This document shows, piece after piece, positions 1 through 10,500 of a stretch of 64,000 bases of DNA. The position numbers and the translations under genes were made by a program. The stretch spans positions 682,001-746,000 of the forward strand of contig JADKDE010000002.1 of the NCBI GenBank assembly GCA_016718505.1. Reading direction: 5' to 3'. Numbering within the stretch: position 1 is the first letter of the stretch; every line of letters starts with the position of its first letter. The notes under the pieces are model-generated. The model saw only the letters and a program-made list of their open reading frames with translations, was not told the origin of the DNA and did not search any database. The DNA comes from Saprospiraceae bacterium (GTDB lineage: Bacteria; Bacteroidota; Bacteroidia; Chitinophagales; Saprospiraceae).

Positions 1-1860
1 CAAGTCTTGGTAGTGATGAATTCAGCAGCGCCAACGTTCACGAACTGTTCAGCAGTAGAATGGTGTCGCAATGGCCCAGGCTGTGGACCTCATTTCCAAT
101 CATTAAGCATCACAGCGACAGATGATTGTGATCCAGAGACGAAGTTGAGATACAGATACCAAGTAGATCTAAATAACGATGGAACATTTGATTCATTCGG
201 AACGGGTTCTACCATCAATCCAGCAGCTGGTTGGATACTAGGTACCCACAGAGTGGTATGGGAAGTAGAAGACGGCTGTGGCAACAAGGAAACTTGTACA
301 CAAATCGTTACAATCAATGATTGTAAGAAGCCAAGTCCAGTATGTATCGAATTGATAGCCGAGTTGATGCCATCGACATGTGCGATAGAATTGTGGGCAT
401 CAGACTTCATAGCAGCAAATAGTTCAACGGACAATTGTCCCATTCATACCGATACACATTTGATGCAGCGCGCCTACAACCAAATAGAATATTTACAAAA
501 GATGATCTAGGCAGATCGCCGATAACTATCTATATGTGGGATGCAGCAGGCAACTCAGATTTCTGTATCACAACGGTAACGATTCAGAAAAATATGCCAT
601 GTACGAATGACGTATCTAGGTTTGTCTTGACAGGAACGGTGAAGACGGAGACGAATGCGAACGTAAGCGATACGAAAGTAAGCGTGATGTCAGGTACAAA
701 TGAATTGGCATTCTCAATGACGAATACGAGCGGAACGTTTGGATTCAATGAAATGGATGCGAATAATTACGAAGTAGTACCGAAAAGAGATGACAACCAC
801 AGAAATGGAGTAAGCACAGCGGATATAATCAAGATCCAAAGACATATCCTAGGAGCGGAATCATTGAATAGCGGCTACAAGATGATAGCAGGAGACGTGA
901 ACAAATCGAATACGATAACAGCAGCAGACTTGGTAGAATTGAGGAAATTGGTGTTATTCAAGATCGATAGATTTGGTAACAATACGTCGTTCAGATTCGT
1001 AGATAAGGATTACAATTTGACGACGGGCAATGCGTTGACGAGCAGTTTCCCAGAAAGGGTTAGCTTGACGAATGCGATGTCAGGAAATGTTGAAGCGGAT
1101 TTTGTAGCAGTGAAGATCGGAGACGTAACGGAGAATGCAGTGGTGAATCTAACAGCCGTACCAGAGGAGAGAAGTGGCAAGAGCTTGATGTTCAATGTAA
1201 CAGAAGGCAGCTACAAGGCAGGCGAGACGGTAAGGATGACGCTGAAAGCGAATGACTTTGCGAAGATCAATGGCTACCAGTTCACGACGAACTTTGATAA
1301 CCAAAGATTGGAATTTGTAGGATACGAAGCTGGCAGGTTGCGTGTAACTGAGGAAAACTTTGGATTTACGATGTTGGAAGAAGGCAAGATCACAACGAGC
1401 TGGTCTAATCCGACAGCGGAGAGTATATCAGAGAACGAAGGCGCCTTCACATTGATATTCAAGGCTAGAAGCCAAGGGTTGATAAGTGAGAGCGTATATG
1501 TAACTTCCGAGTTGACACCAGCCCAAGCATACGGTGCGAAAGGAGAGGTGATGAACGTAGGTTTGAACTTTATAGGCAAGGATGGCAAAGCAGTACAAGG
1601 CTTTGCATTGTATCAAAACCAACCAAACCCATGGGGCACAGAAACGTTGATAGGCTTCAACTTACCATCGCAGATGAAGGCGAAAGTAAGCATCTACGAT
1701 GTAACGGGCAAAGTGCTGAAAGTAGTAGAAAGGACGTTCAACAAAGGCTACAACAGCAGTAACCTTGAACAAAGGTGAACTACCAGCAACAGGCTTGATG
1801 TATTATCAATTGGATGCCGCAGACTTCACAGATGCGAAGAAGATGATAATATTGGAGTAG
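1..1860 (+). pseudogene. 3' part of large T9SS-secreted modular protein, two frameshifts
   Basis: The open frame enters from the left edge, so the start lies outside the window. Reading order: HYR-like cysteine-rich repeats with DxDGTFD-like segments (1-440), a dockerin-like stretch with paired Asp/Asn loops (about 780-960), a cohesin-like beta domain (about 1190-1560), and a T9SS type A sorting tail (about 1600-1860, PNPWGTETLIGF to KKMIILE). The frame breaks twice. At the C-run 439-441 one C appears missing; restoring it joins STDNCP to HSYRYTFDAA. At 1758 one extra A shifts the frame; skipping it gives GYNSVTLNKGELP and the tail to the TAG at 1858-1860. Both sides of each break are family-typical, so this is one gene with sequencing errors or a very recent pseudogene. 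Codon choice (many ACG, GCG, GTA) differs from neighbouring genes. The product is presumably exported and surface-bound; its ligand is unknown. Confidence 0.8.
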
Positions 1861-1890
1861 TTTTGTAACATTGAGATAAGATAGAAAGTA

Positions 1891-1927
1891 AAAAGAGCCT
1901 CGACACAAGTCGAGGCTCTTTTGTTTT
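1891..1927 (+). terminator. Intrinsic terminator of the T9SS protein gene
   Basis: Perfect 12-bp stem AAGAGCCTCGAC / GTCGAGGCTCTT with an ACAA loop (1893-1920), followed by TTGTTTT. It lies 32 bp past the repaired stop codon. The core is repeated identically at 2051-2074. Confidence 0.85.
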
Positions 1928-1949
1928 GAGACAGGTATTATTTCGTTAA

Positions 1950-2020
1950 TGTTATATGATATCAATTGACTATTGCTAACGTTACAGATGCGAAGAAGAT
2001 GGTAATACTAGATTATTTAT
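1950..2020 (+). pseudogene. Decayed duplicate of the T9SS sorting tail
   Basis: Bases from about 1968 translate, without a usable start, as QLTIANVTDAKKMVILD. The true tail upstream ends QLDAADFTDAKKMIILE. DNA identity is high over ACAGATGCGAAGAAGATG. Upstream of it only fragments resembling the preceding YYQ segment remain. It is followed by its own copy of the same terminator, so the unit 'tail plus terminator' appears duplicated and is decaying. Confidence 0.6.
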
Positions 2021-2046
2021 GTTATAGGGAGATTTCATTGAAATTT

Positions 2047-2082
2047 AATAGAGCCTCGACACAAGTCGAGGCTCTATTATTA
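2047..2082 (+). terminator. Duplicate terminator after the decayed tail
   Basis: A 14-bp perfect stem AATAGAGCCTCGAC / GTCGAGGCTCTATT with loop ACAA. The AGAGCCTCGAC...GTCGAGGCTCT core and loop are identical to the terminator at 1893-1920. No intact gene remains upstream for it to serve. Confidence 0.7.
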
Positions 2083-2118
2083 CGAATTAGGTAGAATAAC
2101 CACAAACCAAAAATCATA

Positions 2119-2165
2119 GCCCTAGATGCAGGAGACGTTAAGGATGTGAATAATGTGATTATACA
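2119..2165 (+). pseudogene. Possible third, more diverged sorting-tail remnant
   Basis: The segment translates as LDAGDVKDVNNVIIQ, which aligns with the LDAADFTDAKKMIIL end of the real tail at 1813-1857. It is short and has no start codon or domain context, so the resemblance could be partly chance. Its place directly after the second tail copy favours a third decayed unit. Confidence 0.35.
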
Positions 2166-2250
2166 GCATCAGTATTGTTTGGTTGAGATAATTTAAAAAG
2201 TGATCAGAGCTGTTACAAAGCCAAGGACCTTGAGTTTTGATCAAAACCTA

Positions 2251-2353
2251 GCGCATAAGGTGGATGGAGGACGACGCAGTCGGTCTCGACTGTAAGTCGG
2301 GACGGAACTTCGGAATACACCGACCCCGAACCATAGGGGAGGGGATATGCCCC
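2251..2353 (-). repeat. Structured intergenic element, copy A
   Basis: GC-rich island in AT-rich DNA. Read on the minus strand it starts GGGGCATATCCCC and ends CCTTATGCGC. The ends can pair (GCATA with TATGC). Inside is a hairpin GTCCCGACT-TAC-AGTCGAGAC and a GGTTCGGGG hairpin arm. It follows the marC stop codon by a few bases in the same orientation and is flanked by a perfect palindrome GTTTTGATCAAAAC at 2234-2247. Copies B, C and D share the architecture. Confidence 0.6.
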
Positions 2354-2358
2354 AAAAA

Positions 2359-2931
2359 CTAGATAAGGTTAGATTTGATGAGTTTGATTGCAATTGCTAG
2401 AATGATTAATCCAAAGACTTTTTTTAGGATTTCTGAACCTGTTTGCCCAATGGTTTTTTCAATCCAAGACAATGAACGCAATACCAAATATATGATGATC
2501 ATATTCAGTAGAATACCAATTAATATGTTTATTTCTTCGTAAGCTGCCCTGAGTGAGATCAAGGTGGTCATTGTACCTGCTCCTACCATGATCGGAAAAA
2601 CCAAGGGTACATACGTAGTTGCTTTGCTGCTTGAATCTTCATGTTTGAAAATATTCCGACCAGTAATCATTTCAACGCCTAATAATACGAGGATGAATGC
2701 ACCGGCGAGGGCAAATGAATATACATCTACGCCGAATAACTTCAGAATATTTTGGCCAAGATAGAGGAAACTAATCATCAAAATTCCCGCTAAGATGGTT
2801 GCCCTGAGCGCATGGATGCTTCCTGCTTTCTTTTTCAATTCTATAATGACGGGTACGGATCCGATAACATCAATTATAGAAAAAAGTACTATGGTAACGG
2901 ATAAAATTTCTTTAAATGAAAGGGCCTCCAT
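2359..2931 (-). CDS. MarC family integral membrane protein
   Basis: 190 residues, the usual length for the MarC/UPF0056 family. Six hydrophobic segments are spread over the whole length. The N-terminus (FKEILSVTIVLFSIIDVIGS) and the middle VFPIMVGAGTMTTLI segment are typical of the family, which normally reads N-P-G-P-like motifs at those places. Family members sit in the cytoplasmic membrane. Their transport role is unsettled, and the old link to multiple antibiotic resistance was not upheld. The ATG at 2931 leads straight into the first helix. The gene stands alone, between a structured intergenic element downstream and the Sir2 gene upstream on the same strand. Confidence 0.85.
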   Translation of the reverse strand: MEALSFKEILSVTIVLFSIIDVIGSVPVIIELKKKAGSIHALRATILAGILMISFLYLGQNILKLFGVDVYSFALAGAFILVLLGVEMITGRNIFKHEDSSSKATTYVPLVFPIMVGAGTMTTLISLRAAYEEINILIGILLNMIIIYLVLRSLSWIEKTIGQTGSEILKKVFGLIILAIAIKLIKSNLI

Positions 2932-3078
2932 AACGTTTTATCTATATAATAAAGGTAAAGTTACTTTTGTTTTGAAAAGAAAAGTGAACCTTAGTAAAAA
3001 GTACTTAATTACTTGGATTTGATAACTAATTTGAATATAAATGCGAAGTGATGAGTTTATGTAAAAATGGACAAAATA

Positions 3079-3774
3079 TTATTCTGATAATTGATTGATA
3101 ATTTGTTGAAAATGTTTTAGTCCTTCTGTGGCATTGGCTTTAATGATATGAACATTATGGTTACTTTTTATGTGTTCGGGATTAGGATCTATATAATAAA
3201 TTGGGGTCGATGGTGACGTATAATGCAGTAAACTAGCGGCTGAATACACTTGAAGGGAGGTGCCTACCACCAAAAGAATGTCTGCCTGTTTTGTTATTTG
3301 TGTTGCTAGCTCAAAAAGTGGAACGTCTTCACCGAACCAAACAATATTTGGACGCATCTGAGCACCGCAAAAGCACTTCTGATCCATAGTTAATGCGGTT
3401 TTCCATTCAATTATATGATTTTGTGAGTTAGTACACCTAACTTTCAATAATTCGCCATGTAAATGTGTTATATGTAAACTACCTGCACGCTCATGGAGGT
3501 CGTCAACATTTTGCGTAATGATATCAATTTTGAAATTTTTTTCCAATTGAGCTAAAATAAAATGACCCTCATTTGGATTGACATTTTGCAATTGTGAACG
3601 TCTTTCGTTGTAAAATTTTTGCACCAGATTTGGGTTTTGATTCCAACCAGAGAGGCTTGCAACCTGCAGTATATCGTGGTTTTCCCATAGTCCGTTGGCA
3701 TCTCTGAATGTTTTAAGGCCTGATTCAACACTCATTCCTGCTCCAGTCAATACTACAATTCTTATTTTTGGCAT
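3079..3774 (-). CDS. Sir2-family NAD-dependent protein deacylase
   Basis: 231 residues, a compact bacterial class III (CobB/SIRT5-like) sirtuin. The NAD-binding GAGMSVESGLKTFRD spans residues 11-25. QNVDDLHERAG (88-98) is followed by the catalytic His106 in HLHGEL. GTSLQVYSA (171-179) belongs to the Rossmann part. Tyr55 and Arg58 in FYNERR match the YxxR pair that binds succinyl or malonyl groups in SIRT5-like enzymes, so desuccinylation is likely as well as deacetylation. Cysteines are found at 114, 134 and 136 only, so the structural zinc site is incomplete, as in some class III members. Cytoplasmic. Divergent from the surface cluster that starts at 3968. Confidence 0.9.
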   Translation of the reverse strand: MPKIRIVVLTGAGMSVESGLKTFRDANGLWENHDILQVASLSGWNQNPNLVQKFYNERRSQLQNVNPNEGHFILAQLEKNFKIDIITQNVDDLHERAGSLHITHLHGELLKVRCTNSQNHIIEWKTALTMDQKCFCGAQMRPNIVWFGEDVPLFELATQITKQADILLVVGTSLQVYSAASLLHYTSPSTPIYYIDPNPEHIKSNHNVHIIKANATEGLKHFQQIINQLSE

Positions 3775-3967
3775 GATTTTGGTATTAATTAAATGTTATG
3801 GCAGCAACAAAATTAGTTTTTGATGCATCTTGGAATACGAAAGCTATATAAATTACAAATAAATTAGCAATTTATTTTATACATCAAATAATTCTGATTA
3901 ACTTTGAGCCAAGAAATGAAATAAAAATCATTTTTATTAAAGTACTTTAAATTAAATAATATAAAGA

Positions 3968-5011
3968 ATGAGCAGTAAGATTACTTCTAACTTATTCCTT
4001 TTCATGCTTTTGATTTTGGGACGACTAGGCGCCCAAGATTTGCATTATTCCCAATTTTATCATTCTCCTCTCAATATCAATCCTGGATTGACTGGAGTTT
4101 ATAATGGAGATTGTCGTATATCTGCAAATTGGAGAAATCAATGGAGGAATGTCCCCGTAAATTATCAAACATTTACAGCGGAATACGACAGCAAATATTA
4201 TTTCAAGAGATCTGAAAAGAGCTTTTTGGGATATGGGTTACAATTAAACTATGACAAAGCTGGAGATTCTAAGCTCCAGTATTTGAATTTATCATTGAAT
4301 GGTTCTTACAATTATATCATAAATCCTCGCAATATTATTACTGGGGGATTGCAGTTGGGTTATGTACAGAGATCTTTCAAGCTTGATGACCTAAAATGGG
4401 ATAACCAATTTGATAATAATATTGGTTCCTATGTAGCGACTCTTCCTAATGGTGAGAATTTTTCTAGATTAAAGTTTGGATTTTTTGATGCTTCAGTTGG
4501 AGCCAACTATAGATGGCAAAAACCGAGTAAAAGAACAAAAATTGATTTTGGATTGGGTTATTTTCATTTGACTCAACCTAAACAGAACTTTATTGACGGA
4601 AAAGATATCAAATTGTCTTCACGACTTTCAGGATATGTGATGTCTAGCTTTAAACTGACCAATGGTCTTGATTTGTTGGTAAATGCATTGTATCAAAAAC
4701 AAAACCAACAAGACGAAGCAGTGGGTGGTGCGGCTGTGAGAATTCATCTTAACCAAAGACCAGCTAAAGAATTGGCGTTGCAATTGGGATTAAATTATAG
4801 AGCCAATCCAGGGAATTCTTTTGTCGGAGATGCGCTTATTCCTACCATTGAAGTGCACTATACCAAATGGCACGTAGGATTATCGTATGATATAAATATT
4901 TCTGGGTTTAAAGAAGCGACCAATGGGAGAGGAGGCCCGGAATTATCTATGTCTTATAGATGTATAAATGTGAAGCCCCTCAAGGAAAATAAAATATGCC
5001 CTATTTTCTAA
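3968..5011 (+). CDS. PorP/SprF family T9SS outer-membrane protein
   Basis: 347 residues. A signal peptide ends near GRLGAQ; the mature protein begins DLHYSQFYHSPLNINPGLTG, the hallmark of the PorP/SprF family. Alternating beta strands rich in aromatic residues run to the C-terminus, as expected of an outer-membrane barrel. SprF-like proteins partner particular T9SS cargo and help deliver or anchor them on the surface. Here it heads a same-strand cluster with an OmpA-type protein and two large CHU_C-type proteins, so those are its likely partners. The arrangement (PorP/SprF next to type B sorting-domain cargo) is common in Bacteroidota. The gap to the next gene is 42 bp, which suggests one transcript. 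Confidence 0.9.
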   Translation: MSSKITSNLFLFMLLILGRLGAQDLHYSQFYHSPLNINPGLTGVYNGDCRISANWRNQWRNVPVNYQTFTAEYDSKYYFKRSEKSFLGYGLQLNYDKAGDSKLQYLNLSLNGSYNYIINPRNIITGGLQLGYVQRSFKLDDLKWDNQFDNNIGSYVATLPNGENFSRLKFGFFDASVGANYRWQKPSKRTKIDFGLGYFHLTQPKQNFIDGKDIKLSSRLSGYVMSSFKLTNGLDLLVNALYQKQNQQDEAVGGAAVRIHLNQRPAKELALQLGLNYRANPGNSFVGDALIPTIEVHYTKWHVGLSYDINISGFKEATNGRGGPELSMSYRCINVKPLKENKICPIF

Positions 5012-5053
5012 TAAATTAAATAGTGGTTAATTTTAAAAATTATTAAGCAACTC

Positions 5054-7486
5054 ATGAGAAAAGATATGAAAAAATTAATATGCATTATTTTCGTTTGGCT
5101 GCAATTTTCATTTGCTAGTTTCGGCCAAAGCCCCACTTTAAAGCAGTTCGTAGAAGCAGCTAAAGAGGCGATGGAAAATAAGGATTACAATGCTGCATTT
5201 ACACATTATAGCTCGGCATTAAGTGTCGATGATAAAAGGGTAGATTTGCAATATAATTTGGCGGAAGCAGCCTTAAATCAGCAATCATTTGGTGTAGCAG
5301 CTGAGTATTTCAAAAAGGTAAATGAAAGTGACAAAAGAAAGGATTATCCTTTAGCTACATATTACTTGGGTTATTCTAAATGGATAAACGGAGATTATGA
5401 TGGTGCAAGAAAAGATATCGATATGTATCTTTCTGAACACGACGGCGAAGATCCAGTATATACTGCCGCTGCTAAAAGAATTATCACTTCTCTTGATTGG
5501 GTAGGTGGTAAAAAGTCTGTTGATGATATGTCCAATGTCAATGTGTCATTGATGGGTCGTGAAGTCAACTCTGATTATTCGGATATTGCTCCAAGCCCAC
5601 TGGATGACAAATTATATTTTTCATCATTGAGATTTGACAATCCTAGCGATCCTCACAGACCTGCTAGAAAGATTAGTAATATCATGATGTCTGATGCGGG
5701 TAAGGCTGCCGTAAGATTTGAAGAAGCTGGAAAGATCGTGGGTCATACTGCTTTCTCTAGCGATGAATCCAAAGTATATTGTACGCTTTGCGAATTCATC
5801 AATTCTAGTGAGATCCGATGTGATATTTATGAAAGATCATATAATAATGGAAATTTCGGCGAACTAAAAAAATTGCCAGAACCTATAAATGCATCGGGAG
5901 CATCTAATACCCAACCATTTGTTGCGAAGAAGTTTGGTTCTGATCAAGAGCAACTGTGGTTTGTGTCAAATAGACCAGGAGGCAAGGGTGGCCTTGACAT
6001 TTATGTTGCGGATATTAACACAGATGGAAGTTTTGGTACTCCTGTTTTGGCTAGTATAAATACTGATCAAGACGATATCACACCTTATTTTAATTCTAAA
6101 AAAGGAATTCTGTACTTCTCATCTTTGGGTTATCCTGGATACGGAGGTTTTGATATTTACGAAGCTCAACTTAAGGATGGTGTGTTCCTTACCCCTAGAA
6201 ATGGAGAAAAGCAACTAAATAGCTCATTCAATGATTTATATTATGTAGAATCACGTGATGGGAAATTTGCTTATATGTCATCTAACAGATTGGGAACCAA
6301 TAAATTAGATAAGCCAAGCGATGCTTGTTGTAATGATATCTTTAAAGGAGAAATCATTCAGTTAAATCTCGTAGCATTGACATTTGATGGGTATTCAAAG
6401 GATTCATTGAAAGGTGTGTCATTACAGCTAATAGATATGACCGATCCTGATAATCCAGTCGTGGTTACAAATGATTTGACATCTCGATTTGATTTTCCAC
6501 TAGGTAGAGGTCGTGATTATAAAATAGTGGCCTCAAAAAATGGCTATACTTCTGATGAAGTGACATTTACCACTAAAGGGATTGATAAATCTCAAGAAAT
6601 AGTGAAAATGCTTTATTTGAAGCCTAAAACCATCAAATTAGATGTTTTGACTTTCAATAAAAAGACCAATGAAAATTTGAATGGCAGTACTGTCAAGCTA
6701 ATAGATATGGACGATCCTAGCAAAGAAATAGTGGCTCAGATGGATCCAAATTTGAACTTGATTAGCTTCCCGATCGAAGTGGGTAAAGAATACCGCTTGA
6801 TTGCTACTAAACGAGGATTTAGTCCCGATACAGTAGATTTTAATACAAAAGGTACCATCAATTCTGGAACTATTGTACAGAAATTGTACTTGGGTAGAGG
6901 ACGTCCTGAGGACTATCTCCCTTTGGCATTGTATTTTGACAACGACGAACCTGAAAAACGTACAAGAAGAACAACAACTTCTAAACAATATCAAGAAACA
7001 TTTTTCCCTTATTTTGATAGAAAAGCTACATTCGTAGAGTTCTACACAAAACCATTAAAGGATGATGCAAAAGTATTTGCTGCCAATGAAGTTGAAGATT
7101 TCTTTGTAAATAAAGTTAAGAAAGGAAATGACGATTTGGTTGATTTCATTGAAGCACTTGACAATGCTTTAGCAAACGGTGAAAAACTTGATATCGTGAT
7201 ACAAGGATTCTGTTCACCAAGAGCTTCTACAAGTTATAACGATGCCTTGGCTAAAAGAAGGATCAATAGTGTTGTCAATCAACTAAGCAAATACAGCGGT
7301 GGAAAAATTGCACCTTTTATGAAAAATGGAGGAGTGAAAATATCTCATAGGGCGTATGGAGAGAGAAAAGCTCCTAGAACTGTGGTTGCCAATATCAAGG
7401 ATGTCCGTAATTCAATATACAGTGTACCAGCTTCGCGTGAAAGAAGAGTGGAGATAGTGAATGTTGTTAAAAATATGTCCAATTAA
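5054..7486 (+). CDS. TPR-PD40-OmpA family outer-membrane/periplasmic protein
   Basis: 810 residues with signal peptide ending SFASFGQ. Order: TPR repeats (about 30-140), PD40/WD40-like beta-propeller repeats (about 170-430, DIAPSPLDDKLYFSS, LWFVSNRPGGKGGLDIYVAD, KGILYFSSLGYPGYGGFDIY), two related beta domains (about 440-515 and 530-615, both with LIDMxDP and TKG), and an OmpA-like peptidoglycan-binding domain (about 655-805). The layout resembles PorE-like proteins that tie T9SS or surface machinery to the cell wall, though the family is wide. A start 12 bp downstream (MKKLICIIF) is equally possible. Part of the 3968-13796 surface cluster. Confidence 0.88.
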   Translation: MRKDMKKLICIIFVWLQFSFASFGQSPTLKQFVEAAKEAMENKDYNAAFTHYSSALSVDDKRVDLQYNLAEAALNQQSFGVAAEYFKKVNESDKRKDYPLATYYLGYSKWINGDYDGARKDIDMYLSEHDGEDPVYTAAAKRIITSLDWVGGKKSVDDMSNVNVSLMGREVNSDYSDIAPSPLDDKLYFSSLRFDNPSDPHRPARKISNIMMSDAGKAAVRFEEAGKIVGHTAFSSDESKVYCTLCEFINSSEIRCDIYERSYNNGNFGELKKLPEPINASGASNTQPFVAKKFGSDQEQLWFVSNRPGGKGGLDIYVADINTDGSFGTPVLASINTDQDDITPYFNSKKGILYFSSLGYPGYGGFDIYEAQLKDGVFLTPRNGEKQLNSSFNDLYYVESRDGKFAYMSSNRLGTNKLDKPSDACCNDIFKGEIIQLNLVALTFDGYSKDSLKGVSLQLIDMTDPDNPVVVTNDLTSRFDFPLGRGRDYKIVASKNGYTSDEVTFTTKGIDKSQEIVKMLYLKPKTIKLDVLTFNKKTNENLNGSTVKLIDMDDPSKEIVAQMDPNLNLISFPIEVGKEYRLIATKRGFSPDTVDFNTKGTINSGTIVQKLYLGRGRPEDYLPLALYFDNDEPEKRTRRTTTSKQYQETFFPYFDRKATFVEFYTKPLKDDAKVFAANEVEDFFVNKVKKGNDDLVDFIEALDNALANGEKLDIVIQGFCSPRASTSYNDALAKRRINSVVNQLSKYSGGKIAPFMKNGGVKISHRAYGERKAPRTVVANIKDVRNSIYSVPASRERRVEIVNVVKNMSN

Positions 7487-7571
7487 TTTCTTTTCTAAGA
7501 ATTTAAAAAAGATCAATATGTTAAATATGAAAAGAAGAAGAGCTATAAATTCTTTACAAATAATAAATCCA

Positions 7572-10500
7572 ATGAAAAATAATAGTTGGCAAAGTATTTT
7601 GCGAATTAGTATGGTCATAATAGGTTTGGCGTTTTCCGTTAATTCCTTTGCAACCCATATAGTTGGGGGTCAATTGACATACAGATGTTTAGGGAACAAT
7701 AATTATGAAATTAAATTATTGCTTTACCGTGATTGTTATAATGGGAATCCAGCTGCGTCATTTGATGACCCAGCACCAGTAGGAATATATGATGGTAGAA
7801 CCAATCAACCCGTTGCCGTTACTGGTCCATTTACAATCAATGGAAAAGTTTTGATTCCTTATACAGGTGAGGATACAATTCACCAAACTTTGGTGAATGA
7901 TTGTGGTGTTAGGAATACCGATGTATGCGTACATAGGACGATTTATACTGATACGGTGAATCTACCTTTTAATCCTGATGGATATATCTTTGCTTATCAA
8001 AGATGTTGTAGGAATTATACAGTTAATAATATCGTAGATCCGTTAGAAACTGGTTCTACTTATTTTATTAAACTGACAGGAGCTGCCCAATTGAATTGCA
8101 ATACAGCTGCCAATTTTAAATCTTGGCCAGATATTTATATTTGTACCAACAGTCAATTGGATTTTGACCATGGAGCAATAGATCCAGATGGAGACTCGTT
8201 GGTATATAAATTATGTGTACCATCTCAAGGGGCAAGTTTAGCCATTCCTAATCCAGCGATTCCATCCAATCCACCTTATGATACAGTGGTATGGAAAGCC
8301 CCATTCAATTTATCTAATTTGATGGGTGGGACAACGCCTTTGGCCATTGATGCAAATACAGGTCGTTTGACAGCTTTCCCAACAATAATTGGACAATATC
8401 TAATAGGTGTTTGTGTAGATGAATATAGAGGTGGAGAATTGTTATCTTCTACTCGAAGAGACTTCCAATACAATGTTAGAGAGTGTGATTTGCCACCCAT
8501 CGCTTCTGGTGCAGTAGCCTCGGTAGAATGTGGTAACAATACCGTTGCATTCCAAGATCAATCAACGGGCGCTGTTAATTTTGTGAAGTGGATCTTTGAT
8601 TATCCTACAAATTCTGATACATCGAATTTGAGTAATCCAAGTCATACTTTTAGTACAGTTGGAAATCATCGAGTAGCCCTGGTCGCTTATAGAACTGAAT
8701 CTTGTAATGATACGGCTTTTGTGGATTTCACCATTCCTAATTCTGGATTGATTCCTTCGTTTACGAATTCATTTTATCTATGTAACGATACTTATGTTGT
8801 CAATTTCAACGATACCTCACGTGATACAATTGCTGGCTCTGCAGTTAATAGTTGGAATTGGGAGTTTATCAATGGTACTGATACCATTCGTGCAAGTGGC
8901 AGGAACAATACTATTTCTATACCATCTAGTGCAACACGGGTACTTGTTAGATTGACTGTTGGATCTACACAAGGTTGTGTCCAAACAATTTCACAGTATG
9001 TAGATTTGAATAATTCTCAAGCCATAACGGCAGATTTTACTTATACAGTAAAAAAATGTAGTGGAGTTTATACGATTACTCCTGTGAGTACATCAGTAAA
9101 TACCATTCCTAATTCTACTATATCTACATACGAATGGACAGTTTTACAAGGTGCTTCAGTTTTAACATCTAATTTGCAGGGTCCAAATTTCACTGTGACA
9201 AGTCCAAATGATATTTGGTTGCAGTTAAAAGTTACCAATTCACTTGGTTGTGGAAACTCCACTATAAGAAGACCTGTTAACGCAAATGTTGGTGACGGAT
9301 TATTCCCTAGTTTCACAAGAAATGTTGTTCGTTGTGGAGAAAAATGTTATTTAACATTGAATTCTACTTCTAGGGATACCATCAATGGCAATGCGGGACT
9401 AGGCTATCAGTGGGAGATTATTGTGGGTACAGATACTACACGTTTCAATGGTGCTAATCCTAAGTTTAGTGCTTCTTGTGGGTCAACTGTTACTGTCAAT
9501 TTGACCATTGTCTCTATAGAAGGCTGTACAGCTACTACTTCTGAGACTTTCGTTCTTCAGGCTGACTCTGAGATTAAGGCTGATTTCAATATTGATATAA
9601 GAAATTGTGTTCAGAATAGTGATGTAGTTCTAACAGCTACTTACGATAATAATTTCCCTCCGACTTCAGTTACTTGGACTTTGAGTAACGGTTTAACTGG
9701 AACAGGAAATACTTATTCAAATGCATTGGAGGCTGGAGCTTTTGATGTGACTATGTGTGCTACATTCACCGAAGATTGTAGAATCTGCCAAGTGAAATCA
9801 TTTACTACAAGGAACTTGAATCAAGTTTCAGTTAGTGGCGGTTCTATTTGTATAGGTCAATCACTTGTGTTGAATCCTAGTCCTGTTAGTCCATATGTTT
9901 ATACATGGGCTCCAGGTGTAGGATTGAGTAATATTGGATCCGCTAGCCCAACTGCTGCACCAATTGTTACCACAACTTATACGGTAACTGTGACAGATCC
10001 AGCTTCTGGATGTTCTAAAGTGCTCAACCCACAAGTGGTTGTTAATAGATCACAAGATCAGTTAGGATTTGCATATAGACAGTCATGTGCAAATGAATTA
10101 TCTGTTCAATTCACAAATACGGGCGTGGCTAACAATGTTACTTGGGTATTCGGAACAACTCCACCTACAGTAACAACAGTAGCTTCTCCAACGATCAATT
10201 TCCCTAATTTGGGTAATTTTACTGTAATAATGGTTGGCGGTTCTCCATGTGTGGATTCTATAGTAAGACAAATCACGCTTAGACCATACCAGTGGCCAAC
10301 TTTGCCAGATACAGTTATTGCTTGTAATACCAATATGGTCAACTTGAATCCAGGAGCCAACACAAGTTTTGGCTACCATTGGAATAACGCAGCATTATTG
10401 GATAATGCAGATATCGCCAACCCTAAAGCTTCGTTACAAAGTACTACGACTTTCTTAGTGACAATTACAAATACACAAGAGAATTGTACAACTACAGATA

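Noticed and set aside
435..1778. Separate protein starting at a TTG at 435
   Set aside because: The frame only exists because of the frameshift near 439; upstream and downstream match one continuous domain.
2251..2353. Riboswitch or ordinary terminator
   Set aside because: The fold plan recurs in four places in both orientations beside unrelated genes, and there is no U-run at the end; it fits a dispersed element better.
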